From Myxococcota bacterium (GTDB lineage Bacteria > Myxococcota_A > UBA796 > JAJRTE01), in assembly GCA_024278455.1 (NCBI GenBank), contig JAJRTE010000005.1, positions 1 through 57,104 of the forward strand: DNA of 57,104 nt. The letters run 5' to 3'. A program made the translations under genes and the position numbers. Numbering within the stretch: the first letter of the stretch is position 1; every line of letters begins with the position of its first letter. The notes beneath the pieces are model-generated. The model saw only the letters and a program-made list of their open reading frames with translations. It was not told the origin of the DNA and made no database searches. Below are positions 1-8,626 of the stretch, in pieces.

Positions 1-2
1 CC

Positions 3-203
3 TTCGAGCGCAAGATCGCCGGATTCCAGAAGCTCGTGACCGAAACCCAGGCCCTCGTGGATGCGGTGGAAACCAACCGGAGAACGGTGCTGGAGAACCT
101 GCCCACGCTCTACGTCAGGGCACGCAATTCCCCACTTGGCAGCGCAGCCCTCGTCGTTCAAGGCGACCACGTGACATTTCCGGAGATCGCCGGAGACGAC
201 TGA
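3..203 (+). CDS. C-terminal fragment of an unrecognised protein
   Basis: The open frame enters from the left edge and stops at TGA 201-203, giving the last 66 residues. The first ~30 residues are charged and amphipathic (KLVTETQALVDAVETNRR), likely the end of a coiled coil, followed by a short beta-type segment (LVVQGDHVTFPEI). This resembles in outline the coiled-coil plus beta end of FapA/DUF342-like proteins, but the fragment is too short for a family call. It converges on yciO with a 33-bp gap. Confidence 0.5.
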   Translation, partial: FERKIAGFQKLVTETQALVDAVETNRRTVLENLPTLYVRARNSPLGSAALVVQGDHVTFPEIAGDD

Positions 204-236
204 ATCCCCTCCGCTGCCTGCTGCCTCTCGCCTGTG

Positions 237-851
237 CTAGAAAAGCGTGTCGATGGGTCCCTTGCCATGCCGGACAACTTCCGGATATCCGTCGGTCAAG
301 TCGACAACCGTCGAAAACTCGGCAACCGCCACCCCTCCATCGACCACCATGTCCACCTGGCTTCCCCACTGCTCATAGATGTCCTCGGGGTCGAGCACCG
401 GTACGGACTCGTCATCCAGCTTGATCGATGTGCTCATGTACGGATGCTCCAGCGCCCTGACGATACTCTGCGCAATCGCGCAGTCCGGCACGCGAATACC
501 AATGGTCCGCTGCTTCGTCAACATCAAGCGCGGCACCTTCGATGATGCCTCGAGGACAAACGTGTAGGGTCCGGGAGTCAGGCGCTTGAGGATGCGAAAA
601 GTCGAAGTGCGCAAGCCCGCCACATATTCGGACAAGACCGAAAGATCCGGGCAAATGATGGACATGGGCTTCTTCCGGCTCGCCCTCTTGAGCTGATAGA
701 CTCTCTCTATGGCCCTGCGGTTCCGGACATCACAGCACATTCCATACACGGTGTCGGTCGGCGCGATAGCTACGCCTCCCTGCTGCAAGACCTTGACCAC
801 CTGACGAACGAGCCGCGGCTGCGGGTTGTCAGGATGAATGCGAAGCAACAT
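237..851 (-). CDS. yciO: YciO-type Sua5/YrdC family protein
   Basis: 204 residues, the normal length of YciO. The N-terminus (IHPDNPQPRLVRQVV), the TDTVYGM segment near residue 33, the KPMSIICPDLSVLS stretch, TPGPYTFVLEA and the IGIRVPDC segment match the Sua5/YciO/YrdC fold, which binds ATP and RNA. TsaC/Sua5 members make threonylcarbamoyl-AMP for tRNA t6A, whereas the exact role of YciO is less clear; overall the sequence looks more like YciO than TsaC. The ATG at 851 is preceded by GGAGG five bases upstream. It lies 17 bp downstream of the GT9 gene on the same strand, probably co-transcribed. Cytoplasmic. Confidence 0.88.
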   Translation of the reverse strand: MLLRIHPDNPQPRLVRQVVKVLQQGGVAIAPTDTVYGMCCDVRNRRAIERVYQLKRASRKKPMSIICPDLSVLSEYVAGLRTSTFRILKRLTPGPYTFVLEASSKVPRLMLTKQRTIGIRVPDCAIAQSIVRALEHPYMSTSIKLDDESVPVLDPEDIYEQWGSQVDMVVDGGVAVAEFSTVVDLTDGYPEVVRHGKGPIDTLF

Positions 852-868
852 GGCACCTCCGGCCGCAA

Positions 869-1780
869 CTAGTCTGTGTGGACGGCCAACAGGTGTGCAA
901 CGGCCTGGATGACTCTCTCGAAAGGAATCTCATGAATGGCAGCCCTCGAGCCGCCAGCCTTCTCCGCAGCCAGCACGTGGACATGGGGACCCCGGGGTGC
1001 CCAGACAGCAGGGTCGGTCGGCCCGAACAGCACAAGCAGTGGACACCCGACAGCGGCGGCGAGATGACTGACTCCGGAATCGTTGCCCACGAAAAGTCTT
1101 GCGCGGGCGAGTCGTCGCGCCAGGGCGTCCACAGCCGGGGTAGTCACCAGCGTGACGCCTGTTCCGGCGAACAGCGACCCCACCCGTCGTTCCACCTCCA
1201 CCGGCCCGAGGAGGACTTCCACCTGTCTCCCTGCTTCCAGCAACGCCGTGCAAAGGCGGACGAAGCGCCTCTGGGGCCACACTTTCCCTTCCCCCCCACT
1301 CCCGGGATGGACCGCCACCGGACCGGAGCGTCTCCCAGGAGAACGGTGGGTGGGTTCATGCCCAAACACCAGTGGCCAGGGATCGCACCGAATGCCCAGC
1401 GGCTCGAGGACCCGGCCCAGGTTGTCCGCCTGGTGCACGCCGGGTGAGGGGACCGGCGAGCGCTGAAGGACTCGAGACACGCCCGCGGCCCGCAGGTTGC
1501 TGGCCATCCGCCCATCGGAATCCGGCCTCAACAGGATAGCGAGGTCCAGGCCACTCAACCGTGGTGGGAGCTTGAGCCCGCCACCGTACAGACCTTCCCA
1601 CTCCGGCGAGTCGAGCGGAACCAGCTTGTCCGCCCAGCCTCGGGCAAGCGGAAGCCAGGCAGATGGGCCCACCGCCTCGATCTCTGCATTCACGTAGTGC
1701 CTTCGGAGCGCGATCAGAACCGGAAGACCCAGCACGAAGTCGCCGAGCCCGCCGCCCTTCATCCACAGGATTCGTTGCAT
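869..1780 (-). CDS. Glycosyltransferase family 9 (heptosyltransferase-like)
   Basis: 303 residues. The N-terminus (MKGGGLGDFVLGLPVL) is the Rossmann start of GT9/GT-B enzymes such as WaaC, WaaF and WaaQ. The C-terminal half has the hallmark HPGSGGEGKVWP and VGNDSGVSHLAAAVGCP segments that bind the nucleotide-sugar donor. GT9 enzymes add heptose to the LPS core at the inner-membrane cytoplasmic face. The acceptor cannot be read from sequence, so this could be a core heptosyltransferase or a relative acting on another glycolipid. It is rather short for the family (usually 320-350). The ATG at 1780 follows a GAGG. First gene of a two-gene unit with yciO. Confidence 0.85.
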   Translation of the reverse strand: MQRILWMKGGGLGDFVLGLPVLIALRRHYVNAEIEAVGPSAWLPLARGWADKLVPLDSPEWEGLYGGGLKLPPRLSGLDLAILLRPDSDGRMASNLRAAGVSRVLQRSPVPSPGVHQADNLGRVLEPLGIRCDPWPLVFGHEPTHRSPGRRSGPVAVHPGSGGEGKVWPQRRFVRLCTALLEAGRQVEVLLGPVEVERRVGSLFAGTGVTLVTTPAVDALARRLARARLFVGNDSGVSHLAAAVGCPLLVLFGPTDPAVWAPRGPHVHVLAAEKAGGSRAAIHEIPFERVIQAVAHLLAVHTD

Positions 1781-1934
1781 CCTGGCCTCAAAGCTGCTGC
1801 CAGTGTTCCGATTCAGACGCCGCTGTCAACCCAAAAGGGGGACGATACTTCGGCTGACGACACGCCGCAACGGCATTCCGCTTGACGCTCACCCGGCCAC
1901 GACCTAGTTAACTCGGGAGTGCATCACGCCAGAA

Positions 1935-1946
1935 CTCTCGCGAGAG
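1935..1946. promoter_or_regulatory. 12-bp palindrome overlapping fabG ribosome binding site
   Basis: A perfect palindrome CTCTCGCGAGAG ends 7 bases before the fabG ATG at 1954 and includes the GAGAGG that would serve as the Shine-Dalgarno sequence. It could be an operator or simply chance; a hairpin would hide the ribosome binding site. Seen in the sequence; function is speculation. Confidence 0.25.
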
Positions 1947-1953
1947 GTCGGTC

Positions 1954-2700
1954 ATGGGAAAGCACCTGGAAGGATTGAACGCCCTGGTGACCGGGGCAGA
2001 ACGCGGTATTGGAAAGGCCATCGCCCTGGCGTTGGCTCGAGACGGTGCCAACGTCCTCATCAACCACTACATCGACGCTGCGTCCGGAGAGGAGGTCGTC
2101 GGCGCCATGCAGGCGTTCGGCGTTCAGGCAAGGACGATTGCCGCCGACATCACGGTCCAGGAGCAGGTCGACGAACTCGTCGCGGCCATCAAGCCGTGGG
2201 GGGGCCTCGATATCCTGGTGAACAACGCTGGCATCACGCGGGACAAGGCCCTGTTCAACATGCGCCCCGAAGACTGGCACATGGTCATCGACACGAATCT
2301 CAACGGAACCTTTCGCGTGACGCGGGCTGCAATTCGCGACATGATGAAACGGAAGCGGGGCAGCATCATCAACATCTCGTCGGTGAGCGCCCTGGCCGGC
2401 ATGGCCGGGCAAACCAACTACTCGGCAGCGAAGGCGGGCATCATCGGTTTCACCAAGGCACTGGCCAGGGAAGTCGCCCCTTTTCGCGTCACCGTGAACT
2501 GTGTCGCTCCAGGTCCGACAAAAACAGACATGATCAAGGCGATACCCGAGAAGGTCCTCCAACAGCAAATCGGCGCCATTCCACTCCGGCGCCTCGCAGA
2601 ACCCTGGGAAATCGCCGAAGCGGTCCGCTTCCTCGCGTCGCCTTCGGCTCGATTCATCACCGGCCACGTACTGGCCGTCGACGGGGGGCTCACGATGTAG
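1954..2700 (+). CDS. fabG: 3-oxoacyl-ACP reductase-like SDR
   Basis: 248 residues, typical FabG length. A classical short-chain dehydrogenase: TGAERGIG at 13-20 (NADPH-binding loop), NNAG at 90-93, catalytic Ser143, Tyr156 and Lys160 (YSAAK), and the GPTKTDM segment after the active site. Reduces 3-oxoacyl-ACP in fatty acid elongation, or acetoacetyl-CoA if it is a PhaB-type enzyme; sequence alone does not separate these. Cytoplasmic tetramer by family. It stands away from acpP/fabF/fabD, so it may be an accessory copy. Start ATG 1954 has GAGAGG upstream; the stop is TAG. Confidence 0.88.
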   Translation: MGKHLEGLNALVTGAERGIGKAIALALARDGANVLINHYIDAASGEEVVGAMQAFGVQARTIAADITVQEQVDELVAAIKPWGGLDILVNNAGITRDKALFNMRPEDWHMVIDTNLNGTFRVTRAAIRDMMKRKRGSIINISSVSALAGMAGQTNYSAAKAGIIGFTKALAREVAPFRVTVNCVAPGPTKTDMIKAIPEKVLQQQIGAIPLRRLAEPWEIAEAVRFLASPSARFITGHVLAVDGGLTM

Positions 2701-2748
2701 CCGGTCTTTGCCGTGCCTTTTCCCTTCCGCCGCCTCCACCATTCCGTC

Positions 2749-2754
2749 TATAAT
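2749..2754 (+). promoter_or_regulatory. Consensus -10 box upstream of methyltransferase-like gene
   Basis: A perfect TATAAT lies 100 bp before the chosen start at 2855. The best -35 candidate, TTCCGC at 2725-2730 with an 18-bp spacer, is poor, so this may be a weak or activator-dependent promoter that separates the gene from fabG. Confidence 0.3.
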
Positions 2755-2854
2755 CATCCTCGAACAATCTCTTTTGCTCGCAAAAGCTGACTGCCGCCGT
2801 CCGGAGAGCCCTCGGATACTCTCCTCGGGTGCGGTCAACCCGCTGTGGATTCTC

Positions 2855-4627
2855 ATGATAATACCCGACGACTTCTTGCTCCTGCCCGCACTCTCCTACG
2901 TCGAAGACCTGATCACCGAAAAGCGCGTCCTCGTTTTCGGAAAACACGCCGGGCGGACTGCGCTCAAGATCGCACCGGCGGCGCTGGAGGTGACCGTCAC
3001 CGAGCCGTCGAACTCGAGAATCCGGTACATGAAACACCGCTGCGCCCACAAGAAGATCAAATACGTTGCCACCGGACTTTCTGCCACCGGTTTGCCTGCC
3101 GGATCGTTCGACATCATCCTTGGCCACCTCGCGAAAACAGCGGCCACGGAGCTGCCAGGCATCCTGACCGAAATGTCGCGGGTCCTTCACGACGAGGGGT
3201 TGCTGGTGCTAACCTTGCCTCGAGGCGGTCATGTCGGCGCGTCGCTGGAGGCGGTGTCAGGGATGACGGAACAGGAGATCGCGTCAATCCTCAACACACA
3301 CTTCCCGCACGTCGAATTCTTGGAAGAATCCATCGAACTGTGCGTATTTGTGGGCCGCGATCGCCGCAGGCTGCCCACTTTTCAACTCGACAAGGTCGAT
3401 GTCGAGAACCAGTATCGCGTGCCGATCGCGCTGTGCAGCCGCATCCCTATCGTTCCAGAGGAAAGGTTGCTGGCACGGTTCCCGATTGCACCACTTGCGG
3501 CATTCATGCGGCGCCGGTTCCTGGCCCATCGACGCCGTATCCGGGCGGTCACCAGGGACGCCGAGGAACACTCCATGCCTCTTGAGCCGCCGTCGCCGGA
3601 AGATCTCGCCGGTGTCTTGCTCGATGCTCCGGAGAGCGCGGTTCTTCCAGATGAGTCTTCACTGGACGCGTTGGAATCGGTCCGCTCGCTGGCAGCAGTG
3701 GAGGAAAGAACGAGCCAGTCCACATCGACACAAGCGGAGCATGGAACGGACGACCAGGGGGATCCCGAGGAGGAAATCACGATCTCGTCCGGGGGAGAGC
3801 CTGGCAAACCGGCCGGCATGGCACAGGCATCGGACAGTGGCGAGACGGCAGTGCCCTCCGCCACGCCGATGCCCGGCGTGACCCAGGACACCGAGACGGA
3901 AGACCCGGCGGAAGGTCGCCAGCACTCGGCACCGGTTCAGGCAATGGAAGAGGCTCGAGTTCTGGGCGGGGAAGTCTTGGACGACCTGGACATGCCCTCC
4001 CCAACGGAGCAGGCCCCCGCGATGGCCGGAGAGACCGCTCCGGCTGTTCAGGAAGAGGCCCCTGATTCGAGCGAGACGTCCTTCCCGGATCCGCTGGATG
4101 CCGGAGAAGAAGCTGATCCCATCCCCCCGCGAAGGAGACGCCTCGAGGCTGCCATGGCGGCACCGTACGAAGTGCTGGACCGCCACCGGGAAACGGATTC
4201 CACCGAGATGGCCGCGGAGCCCAACGAGGGGAGAGAGGATCTGCCCCCCATCCCCACGCCGGGAGACGAAATCCGGCGCGCGTTCCTCGAACAGTGGGAC
4301 GCGCCGGATCCGGGGGTGGGTGTGGGCGAGTGGGCACAGCCTCTCGAGGAGCCGGCGACGAGGCCACCGGCGGTCCCCGGAGAAACAACGAACGCGCACG
4401 GCAGTGCGGACCTTGGCACGAAGGAATCAGCGCCGCAGCCTGCAGAACTTCTCGACTCCCCCGAGCCAAGGCAGGACTCCCTGCACCGGACGATGGTGAA
4501 CGCCTCCCCGGAGGGTCACGGACAGCCGTCTCCCAGGAGCCAGCGTGGGGAGCAGGCACTGCTGCAGGCATTGCGTCGCGAGCACCTGGACCGACTTCCA
4601 AGTGTCACGGAAAAGGAGGGTTCGTAG
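2855..4627 (+). CDS. Class I methyltransferase-like protein with long acidic disordered tail
   Basis: 590 residues from ATG 2855. Residues ~1-190 look like a Rossmann SAM-dependent methyltransferase (LVFGKHAGRTALKI as a degenerate motif I, FDIILGHL as motif IV, then LTEMSRVLHDEGLLVLTLP as in family 11 enzymes). The glycine-rich motif I is weak, so SAM binding is uncertain. Residues ~190-240 are basic (MRRRFLAHRRRIR). From ~240 to the end the chain is rich in E, P, S, A and D and almost certainly disordered. An upstream in-frame ATG exists at 2708, but the residues it would add show no family similarity. The gene converges on the Hsp70-PilZ gene, 29 bp apart, and both share the unusual acidic low-complexity style. 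Substrate unknown. Confidence 0.6.
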   Translation: MIIPDDFLLLPALSYVEDLITEKRVLVFGKHAGRTALKIAPAALEVTVTEPSNSRIRYMKHRCAHKKIKYVATGLSATGLPAGSFDIILGHLAKTAATELPGILTEMSRVLHDEGLLVLTLPRGGHVGASLEAVSGMTEQEIASILNTHFPHVEFLEESIELCVFVGRDRRRLPTFQLDKVDVENQYRVPIALCSRIPIVPEERLLARFPIAPLAAFMRRRFLAHRRRIRAVTRDAEEHSMPLEPPSPEDLAGVLLDAPESAVLPDESSLDALESVRSLAAVEERTSQSTSTQAEHGTDDQGDPEEEITISSGGEPGKPAGMAQASDSGETAVPSATPMPGVTQDTETEDPAEGRQHSAPVQAMEEARVLGGEVLDDLDMPSPTEQAPAMAGETAPAVQEEAPDSSETSFPDPLDAGEEADPIPPRRRRLEAAMAAPYEVLDRHRETDSTEMAAEPNEGREDLPPIPTPGDEIRRAFLEQWDAPDPGVGVGEWAQPLEEPATRPPAVPGETTNAHGSADLGTKESAPQPAELLDSPEPRQDSLHRTMVNASPEGHGQPSPRSQRGEQALLQALRREHLDRLPSVTEKEGS

Positions 4628-4656
4628 GAGATTTTGAGCAGGGTGGCCGGCGGTCA

Positions 4657-7600
4657 TCAACCGGCGATACGGAGTTCATCCAGGAGTTGCTCGATCTGGC
4701 GTTTCGCGGTACCGTCGTCGAAGAGGTACCGGATGGCCATCCCCCGCTCCTGCCCGGATTCGAGGGTTTCCTTGCCCTTGCTCGACCAGACGACAACGCC
4801 CTTGAGCATGATCGGCACGTCACGTCCCGGAATCGTCAATTCGAATATGCACTCGCGGCCTTCGCCGAGGGGTTTCGGCGTCTTGATGAACGTACCGCCT
4901 CGAGCCAAGTTTTCTCCATACTCGCGCACGAAGGCGTCCACGCGACGATAAGCGATCTTCAATCTCGCCGGCTTCCTCTTTTTCGTCCCCCCTGCCGCAC
5001 GGTCCTGCGGGAAGGCCGTCTCCCCCCCTTCCCCCTCCCTGTTCATTCTGCTGGCTGCGGCGGGCCGCTTCCCCCTTCCGGCTGCTGCGTCAGCGAGAGA
5101 GCTGGAGGCGGGGGCACGTTCCACCGGATAGACGTCATCGCCCAGGGAGGGTGGTTTCGTGGGGGCAGGAGAAGGGCCGGTCTCCTGGGTCACGCGCTCC
5201 ACCACGTCGAACGCACCGGCCTCCCCCATCCCACCTTCGGCGGATTGCGGCTTCGGCGGAGTCTCTCGAACGGGTACCGAAGCGGCCTCGCTGGCGTCCG
5301 TCGCGGAGGCATCCGCGGGAATTTCCCGGGGCTGTTCCTGTCCGCCGTTCTCGGGTTCGTCCTGGAACAGGTGGTCGAGAGACAACGAGGCATCGTCCGG
5401 CACCGGAGGAGGTTGTGGTTGGGGGTGGGAAGGGGCCGGTCCCACCGGTGCATGTGGGGGCTTTGACCGCGACTGCGGGCTTTCGCTTGCCCCGGGGCGA
5501 GACGCGGGACGAATGGCCGGCTTGGTGAGATCGGTCGGCTTTTCCTGGATCGCCAAGTCATCGGGGGACTCGCTGCCAAAAGGATCTCCCTCCGTGCCGC
5601 TCATGGCGAACGGGTCCTGGCCACCCCCAAGCGCGTCCTCGGTGTCGCCGACAGCGAAGGGGTCGTCATAGGCCTGGCCCCCCGGCATTCCGTTCCCGGT
5701 GGCAAACGGATCTTCATCCCATGCCTGGTCCGGGGGCTCGAGCGGCGAAGGCTGCTCCACGGGCTCCACCTCGGCTGCGGGCAGGTCCCGCTCGACCACC
5801 GAATAGTCCTGCTCAATCGGGACGACGCCATAGGGGTCGAACGAGGGCTGGCCACCTTCTGGAATGGGGGGTGGCCCGCTGGCAGCGACTCCAGCACCCA
5901 CGTCGTCCGTCTCCAGTTCGACATCCTCTTCCAGGCTCGATGTCTCGTCCTCCAAGACGGGTGACACAGCCATGACGCTTTCCTCGACGACGCCATCACC
6001 TTCGGCGATTGCCGTTTCTTCCTGGGCGCTGTCTTCGGCTTTGCCCTTCTTCGCGGCCCGCCGCCTCCTGCCGACGCTCTTCCCGATACCGCCGACCAGA
6101 CGACCCAACAACCCTGCCCGTCCCGCATCCTCCTCTTTCCCTTCATCGCCGGCTGCCTGAACCGCGAAGGAGTCGGCGCCCTCCGCATCCGGGTCCGGCA
6201 CCACCACCGGGGCGGCGTCATGTTCCGGGTTGGTCGCCCGCTCGAAGTAGTCCTTGATGACAATGGACTGCCTCTCTCCCGTGAACCGGTCCTTTGCCGA
6301 TACGTTCAGGATACCGTTGGAGTCGATTCGAAAGACCACGTCGATCTTCGGCTCCATCTTCGGTGCGCGACGAATGCCGGTAAGCACGAACTCGCCCAGG
6401 AACTTGTTCTCGGACGCCCGCTTGATCTCGCCCTGACGAACGACAATCTTCACCTTCTCCTGGTTGTCCACGACCGTGGTGAATGTGCGGCTCTCCGCCA
6501 CCGGGATCGTCGAGTTCTTGGGCACGATCTGGGTGAACACGTCGCCGGCGCTGTCTATCCCCAGCGCGAACGGCGTGACATCCAGGAGGAGGATATCTCC
6601 CTTGTCCTCGGTCAGCGCCTCGGCGTGGACACAGGCCCCGATAGCCACGGCTTCATCCGGGTGCACACCCTTGCAAGGTGGCCGCCCGAAGAAACTCTTC
6701 ACCATCTCCTGGATCCGCGGCATCCTCGTCTGGCCGCCGACAAGGATGAACTCGTCGACTTCCGACACCGACAGGTTGGCCTCCTCCAACGTCCGCGCGA
6801 CCACGTCGAAAGTCCCCTGCACCAGGTCCTCGGTCAACGCCTCGAGCGTGTCTCGGGACAGTTCCGCCTGGAGATTGGTCGTTCCATAGGCGTGCGGTAT
6901 CATGATCTGTGTCTTGTCCACGAAACTGAGTTCCATCTTGGCCCGCTCGGAGGCATCTTTCAGCCGCTGAAGCGCGACGGCATCGTCCCTCAAGTCGACG
7001 TTGTGCCTTTCCTTGAACTCGGCGGCAAGGTGATCGACAATGCGGTTGTCGAAATCCTCTCCCCCGAGGTAGGAATCACCATTGGTCGCAAGGACCTCGT
7101 AGACGTTGTCACCGACCTCGAGAATCGACACATCGAAGGTTCCGCCCCCGAGGTCGTAGACCAAGAGCTTCCGTTCCAGGTCCCGCTTGTAGCCATAGGC
7201 AAGCGCGGCAGCAGTCGGCTCGTTCAGGAGACGAAGCACCCTCAGACCTGCCTTCTGTCCTGCCTCGATCGTTGCCTTGCGCTGAGCATTCGTGAAATAG
7301 GCGGGACAGGTGATGACGGCCTCCGTCACCTCGTGACCCAGGAAACGCTCCGCGATACCCTTGATGCATTTCAACAACACCGACGACGCCTCGGTGGGCG
7401 TCATTGTGGCATCTCCGATCCGCAACAGAATGTCGTAGTTGGGGCCTTCAATGATGTCGAACCCCATGCGCTTTCTTGCCTCGGCTACCTCTGGCGTGTT
7501 GACTTTCCTTCCAATAAGCCGCTTGACGGCACGAAGGGTGTTTCGTGGATTGGAAATGGCCTGGGCCTTCGCACCGTGTCCCACGACGAACTTGTTGGGT

Positions 7601-7731
7601 CCTTTCCTCGCGACATAGGACGGCAGAATGTTGTAGCCCTTCTCGTCCTCTATCACCTTGGGCCGGCCGTCTACCATTATCGCGACACAACTGTTGGTCG
7701 TGCCCAGATCGATCCCGATCACGTTCTTCAT
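4657..7731 (-). CDS. Lidless Hsp70 (DnaK-like) fused to a C-terminal PilZ domain
   Basis: 1024 residues. Residues 1-~385 are a complete Hsp70 ATPase domain ([43 protein letters not shown]) and ~390-505 the beta substrate-binding domain ([13 protein letters not shown]). The usual helical lid is replaced by ~390 residues of acidic, proline-rich low complexity including a basic patch ([10 protein letters not shown]) and four DPF[A/G] repeats. Residues ~905-1020 are a PilZ domain of the divergent type common in myxobacteria ([11 protein letters not shown], then [11 protein letters not shown]). The canonical RxxxR c-di-GMP arm is not evident and the DxSxxG motif reads NLARGG, so ligand binding is uncertain. 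It sits directly downstream of bcsQ with its own promoter. Not the housekeeping dnaK: no grpE or dnaJ nearby. Confidence 0.85.
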   Translation of the reverse strand: MKNVIGIDLGTTNSCVAIMVDGRPKVIEDEKGYNILPSYVARKGPNKFVVGHGAKAQAISNPRNTLRAVKRLIGRKVNTPEVAEARKRMGFDIIEGPNYDILLRIGDATMTPTEASSVLLKCIKGIAERFLGHEVTEAVITCPAYFTNAQRKATIEAGQKAGLRVLRLLNEPTAAALAYGYKRDLERKLLVYDLGGGTFDVSILEVGDNVYEVLATNGDSYLGGEDFDNRIVDHLAAEFKERHNVDLRDDAVALQRLKDASERAKMELSFVDKTQIMIPHAYGTTNLQAELSRDTLEALTEDLVQGTFDVVARTLEEANLSVSEVDEFILVGGQTRMPRIQEMVKSFFGRPPCKGVHPDEAVAIGACVHAEALTEDKGDILLLDVTPFALGIDSAGDVFTQIVPKNSTIPVAESRTFTTVVDNQEKVKIVVRQGEIKRASENKFLGEFVLTGIRRAPKMEPKIDVVFRIDSNGILNVSAKDRFTGERQSIVIKDYFERATNPEHDAAPVVVPDPDAEGADSFAVQAAGDEGKEEDAGRAGLLGRLVGGIGKSVGRRRRAAKKGKAEDSAQEETAIAEGDGVVEESVMAVSPVLEDETSSLEEDVELETDDVGAGVAASGPPPIPEGGQPSFDPYGVVPIEQDYSVVERDLPAAEVEPVEQPSPLEPPDQAWDEDPFATGNGMPGGQAYDDPFAVGDTEDALGGGQDPFAMSGTEGDPFGSESPDDLAIQEKPTDLTKPAIRPASRPGASESPQSRSKPPHAPVGPAPSHPQPQPPPVPDDASLSLDHLFQDEPENGGQEQPREIPADASATDASEAASVPVRETPPKPQSAEGGMGEAGAFDVVERVTQETGPSPAPTKPPSLGDDVYPVERAPASSSLADAAAGRGKRPAAASRMNREGEGGETAFPQDRAAGGTKKRKPARLKIAYRRVDAFVREYGENLARGGTFIKTPKPLGEGRECIFELTIPGRDVPIMLKGVVVWSSKGKETLESGQERGMAIRYLFDDGTAKRQIEQLLDELRIAG

Positions 7732-7788
7732 CGTTGGGTCACTCCAGCGTCAAACCACATCCCCAACATGGTACGAAGCAGCGCACCG

Positions 7789-7818
7789 ATTATAGCCCGG
7801 CCCAACCGGCGCTATCAA
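7789..7818 (-). promoter_or_regulatory. Sigma-70-type promoter of the Hsp70-PilZ gene
   Basis: On the minus strand TTGATA (7813-7818), an 18-bp spacer and a perfect TATAAT (7789-7794) precede the Hsp70-PilZ start by about 60 bp. The -35 box lies just past the bcsQ stop codon, so the gene can be transcribed independently of the bcs operon. Confidence 0.65.
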
Positions 7819-7822
7819 GCAC

Positions 7823-8626
7823 TCATACTGCCTCGTCCGTCCACCGCTCTCCCCATCTCAACCTGGACCGCAATTCTGCCGCGAGGCGGGAGACAGCCCT
7901 GGAGGCTGTCGCTTCCGGCATCAAGAAGGGTAGAGGCATGGATCGCGCGGCGGCTTCGATGAACCACGGGTCATCGGGCAATGCCGTGTCGAGAAGAGTC
8001 CTTGGGAAGGAACGTTCTATTTCTTCAAGAACTTGCTCCAAGAATGGAGCGGTTTCGGAGACCCGGTTCAAGCAGATACCGGCGAAGGCCAACCCGGCCC
8101 GACTCGCCCGCACAACCGCGATCGCCTCAAGCACTTTCGGGAGCAGGCGCACAGGCAACGGTTCCGGGACCACACAGGCCAGGACGATGTCGGATACCGC
8201 CAGGACCCCACGCACGACAGTGCCGGTTCCGGCCGGGACATCGATCACCACGGTCTGAAACCATTGCCTCAGGCCAGCTACCAGACGAGGCAAGGCTGGT
8301 GAGGCAACCAACCGGTCCGGGCGCAGAGCGGCCGCATCCGCCGCCACGTCCTCTGCTGGCAGAATGGCAAGCCCGGGATAGTCCATTTCCACAACGAACG
8401 CCAGGGGTTCGCCGGAAGACGCCAGGGCACCGAACACGCCTCGGCGCGCTCGAGCGATCCCCTTGCCTGCCAGGAACGACAGACCCCCATTCGGGGCCAG
8501 ATCTACCAACAGAACGCGCGCTCCCTCCCTCGCCCGCTCGGCGGCCAGGTTCAGCGCCAGAGTCGATCGCCCGACGCCACCCGACCCGGAGACGATCGTA
8601 ATCACCCCGTCAAGCGCTTCACTCAT
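7823..8626 (-). CDS. bcsQ: BcsQ-like MinD/ParA-family protein of the cellulose locus
   Basis: 267 residues. A ParA/MinD-type fold: P-loop region VSGSGGVGRSTLALNLA at ~12-28, LLVDLAPNGG, VVIDVPAGTG, and a C-terminal segment with DDPWFIEAAARSMPLPFL as in BcsQ. The deviant Walker A is altered: both lysines of the KGGVGK signature are replaced (GSGGVGR), a substitution pattern also seen in enterobacterial BcsQ. BcsQ is needed for cellulose export and polar localisation in E. coli. The ATG at 8626 overlaps the end of the upstream gene by 8 bp, indicating translational coupling. Last gene of the bcs operon; position supports the name as much as sequence. Confidence 0.75.
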   Translation of the reverse strand: MSEALDGVITIVSGSGGVGRSTLALNLAAERAREGARVLLVDLAPNGGLSFLAGKGIARARRGVFGALASSGEPLAFVVEMDYPGLAILPAEDVAADAAALRPDRLVASPALPRLVAGLRQWFQTVVIDVPAGTGTVVRGVLAVSDIVLACVVPEPLPVRLLPKVLEAIAVVRASRAGLAFAGICLNRVSETAPFLEQVLEEIERSFPRTLLDTALPDDPWFIEAAARSMPLPFLMPEATASRAVSRLAAELRSRLRWGERWTDEAV

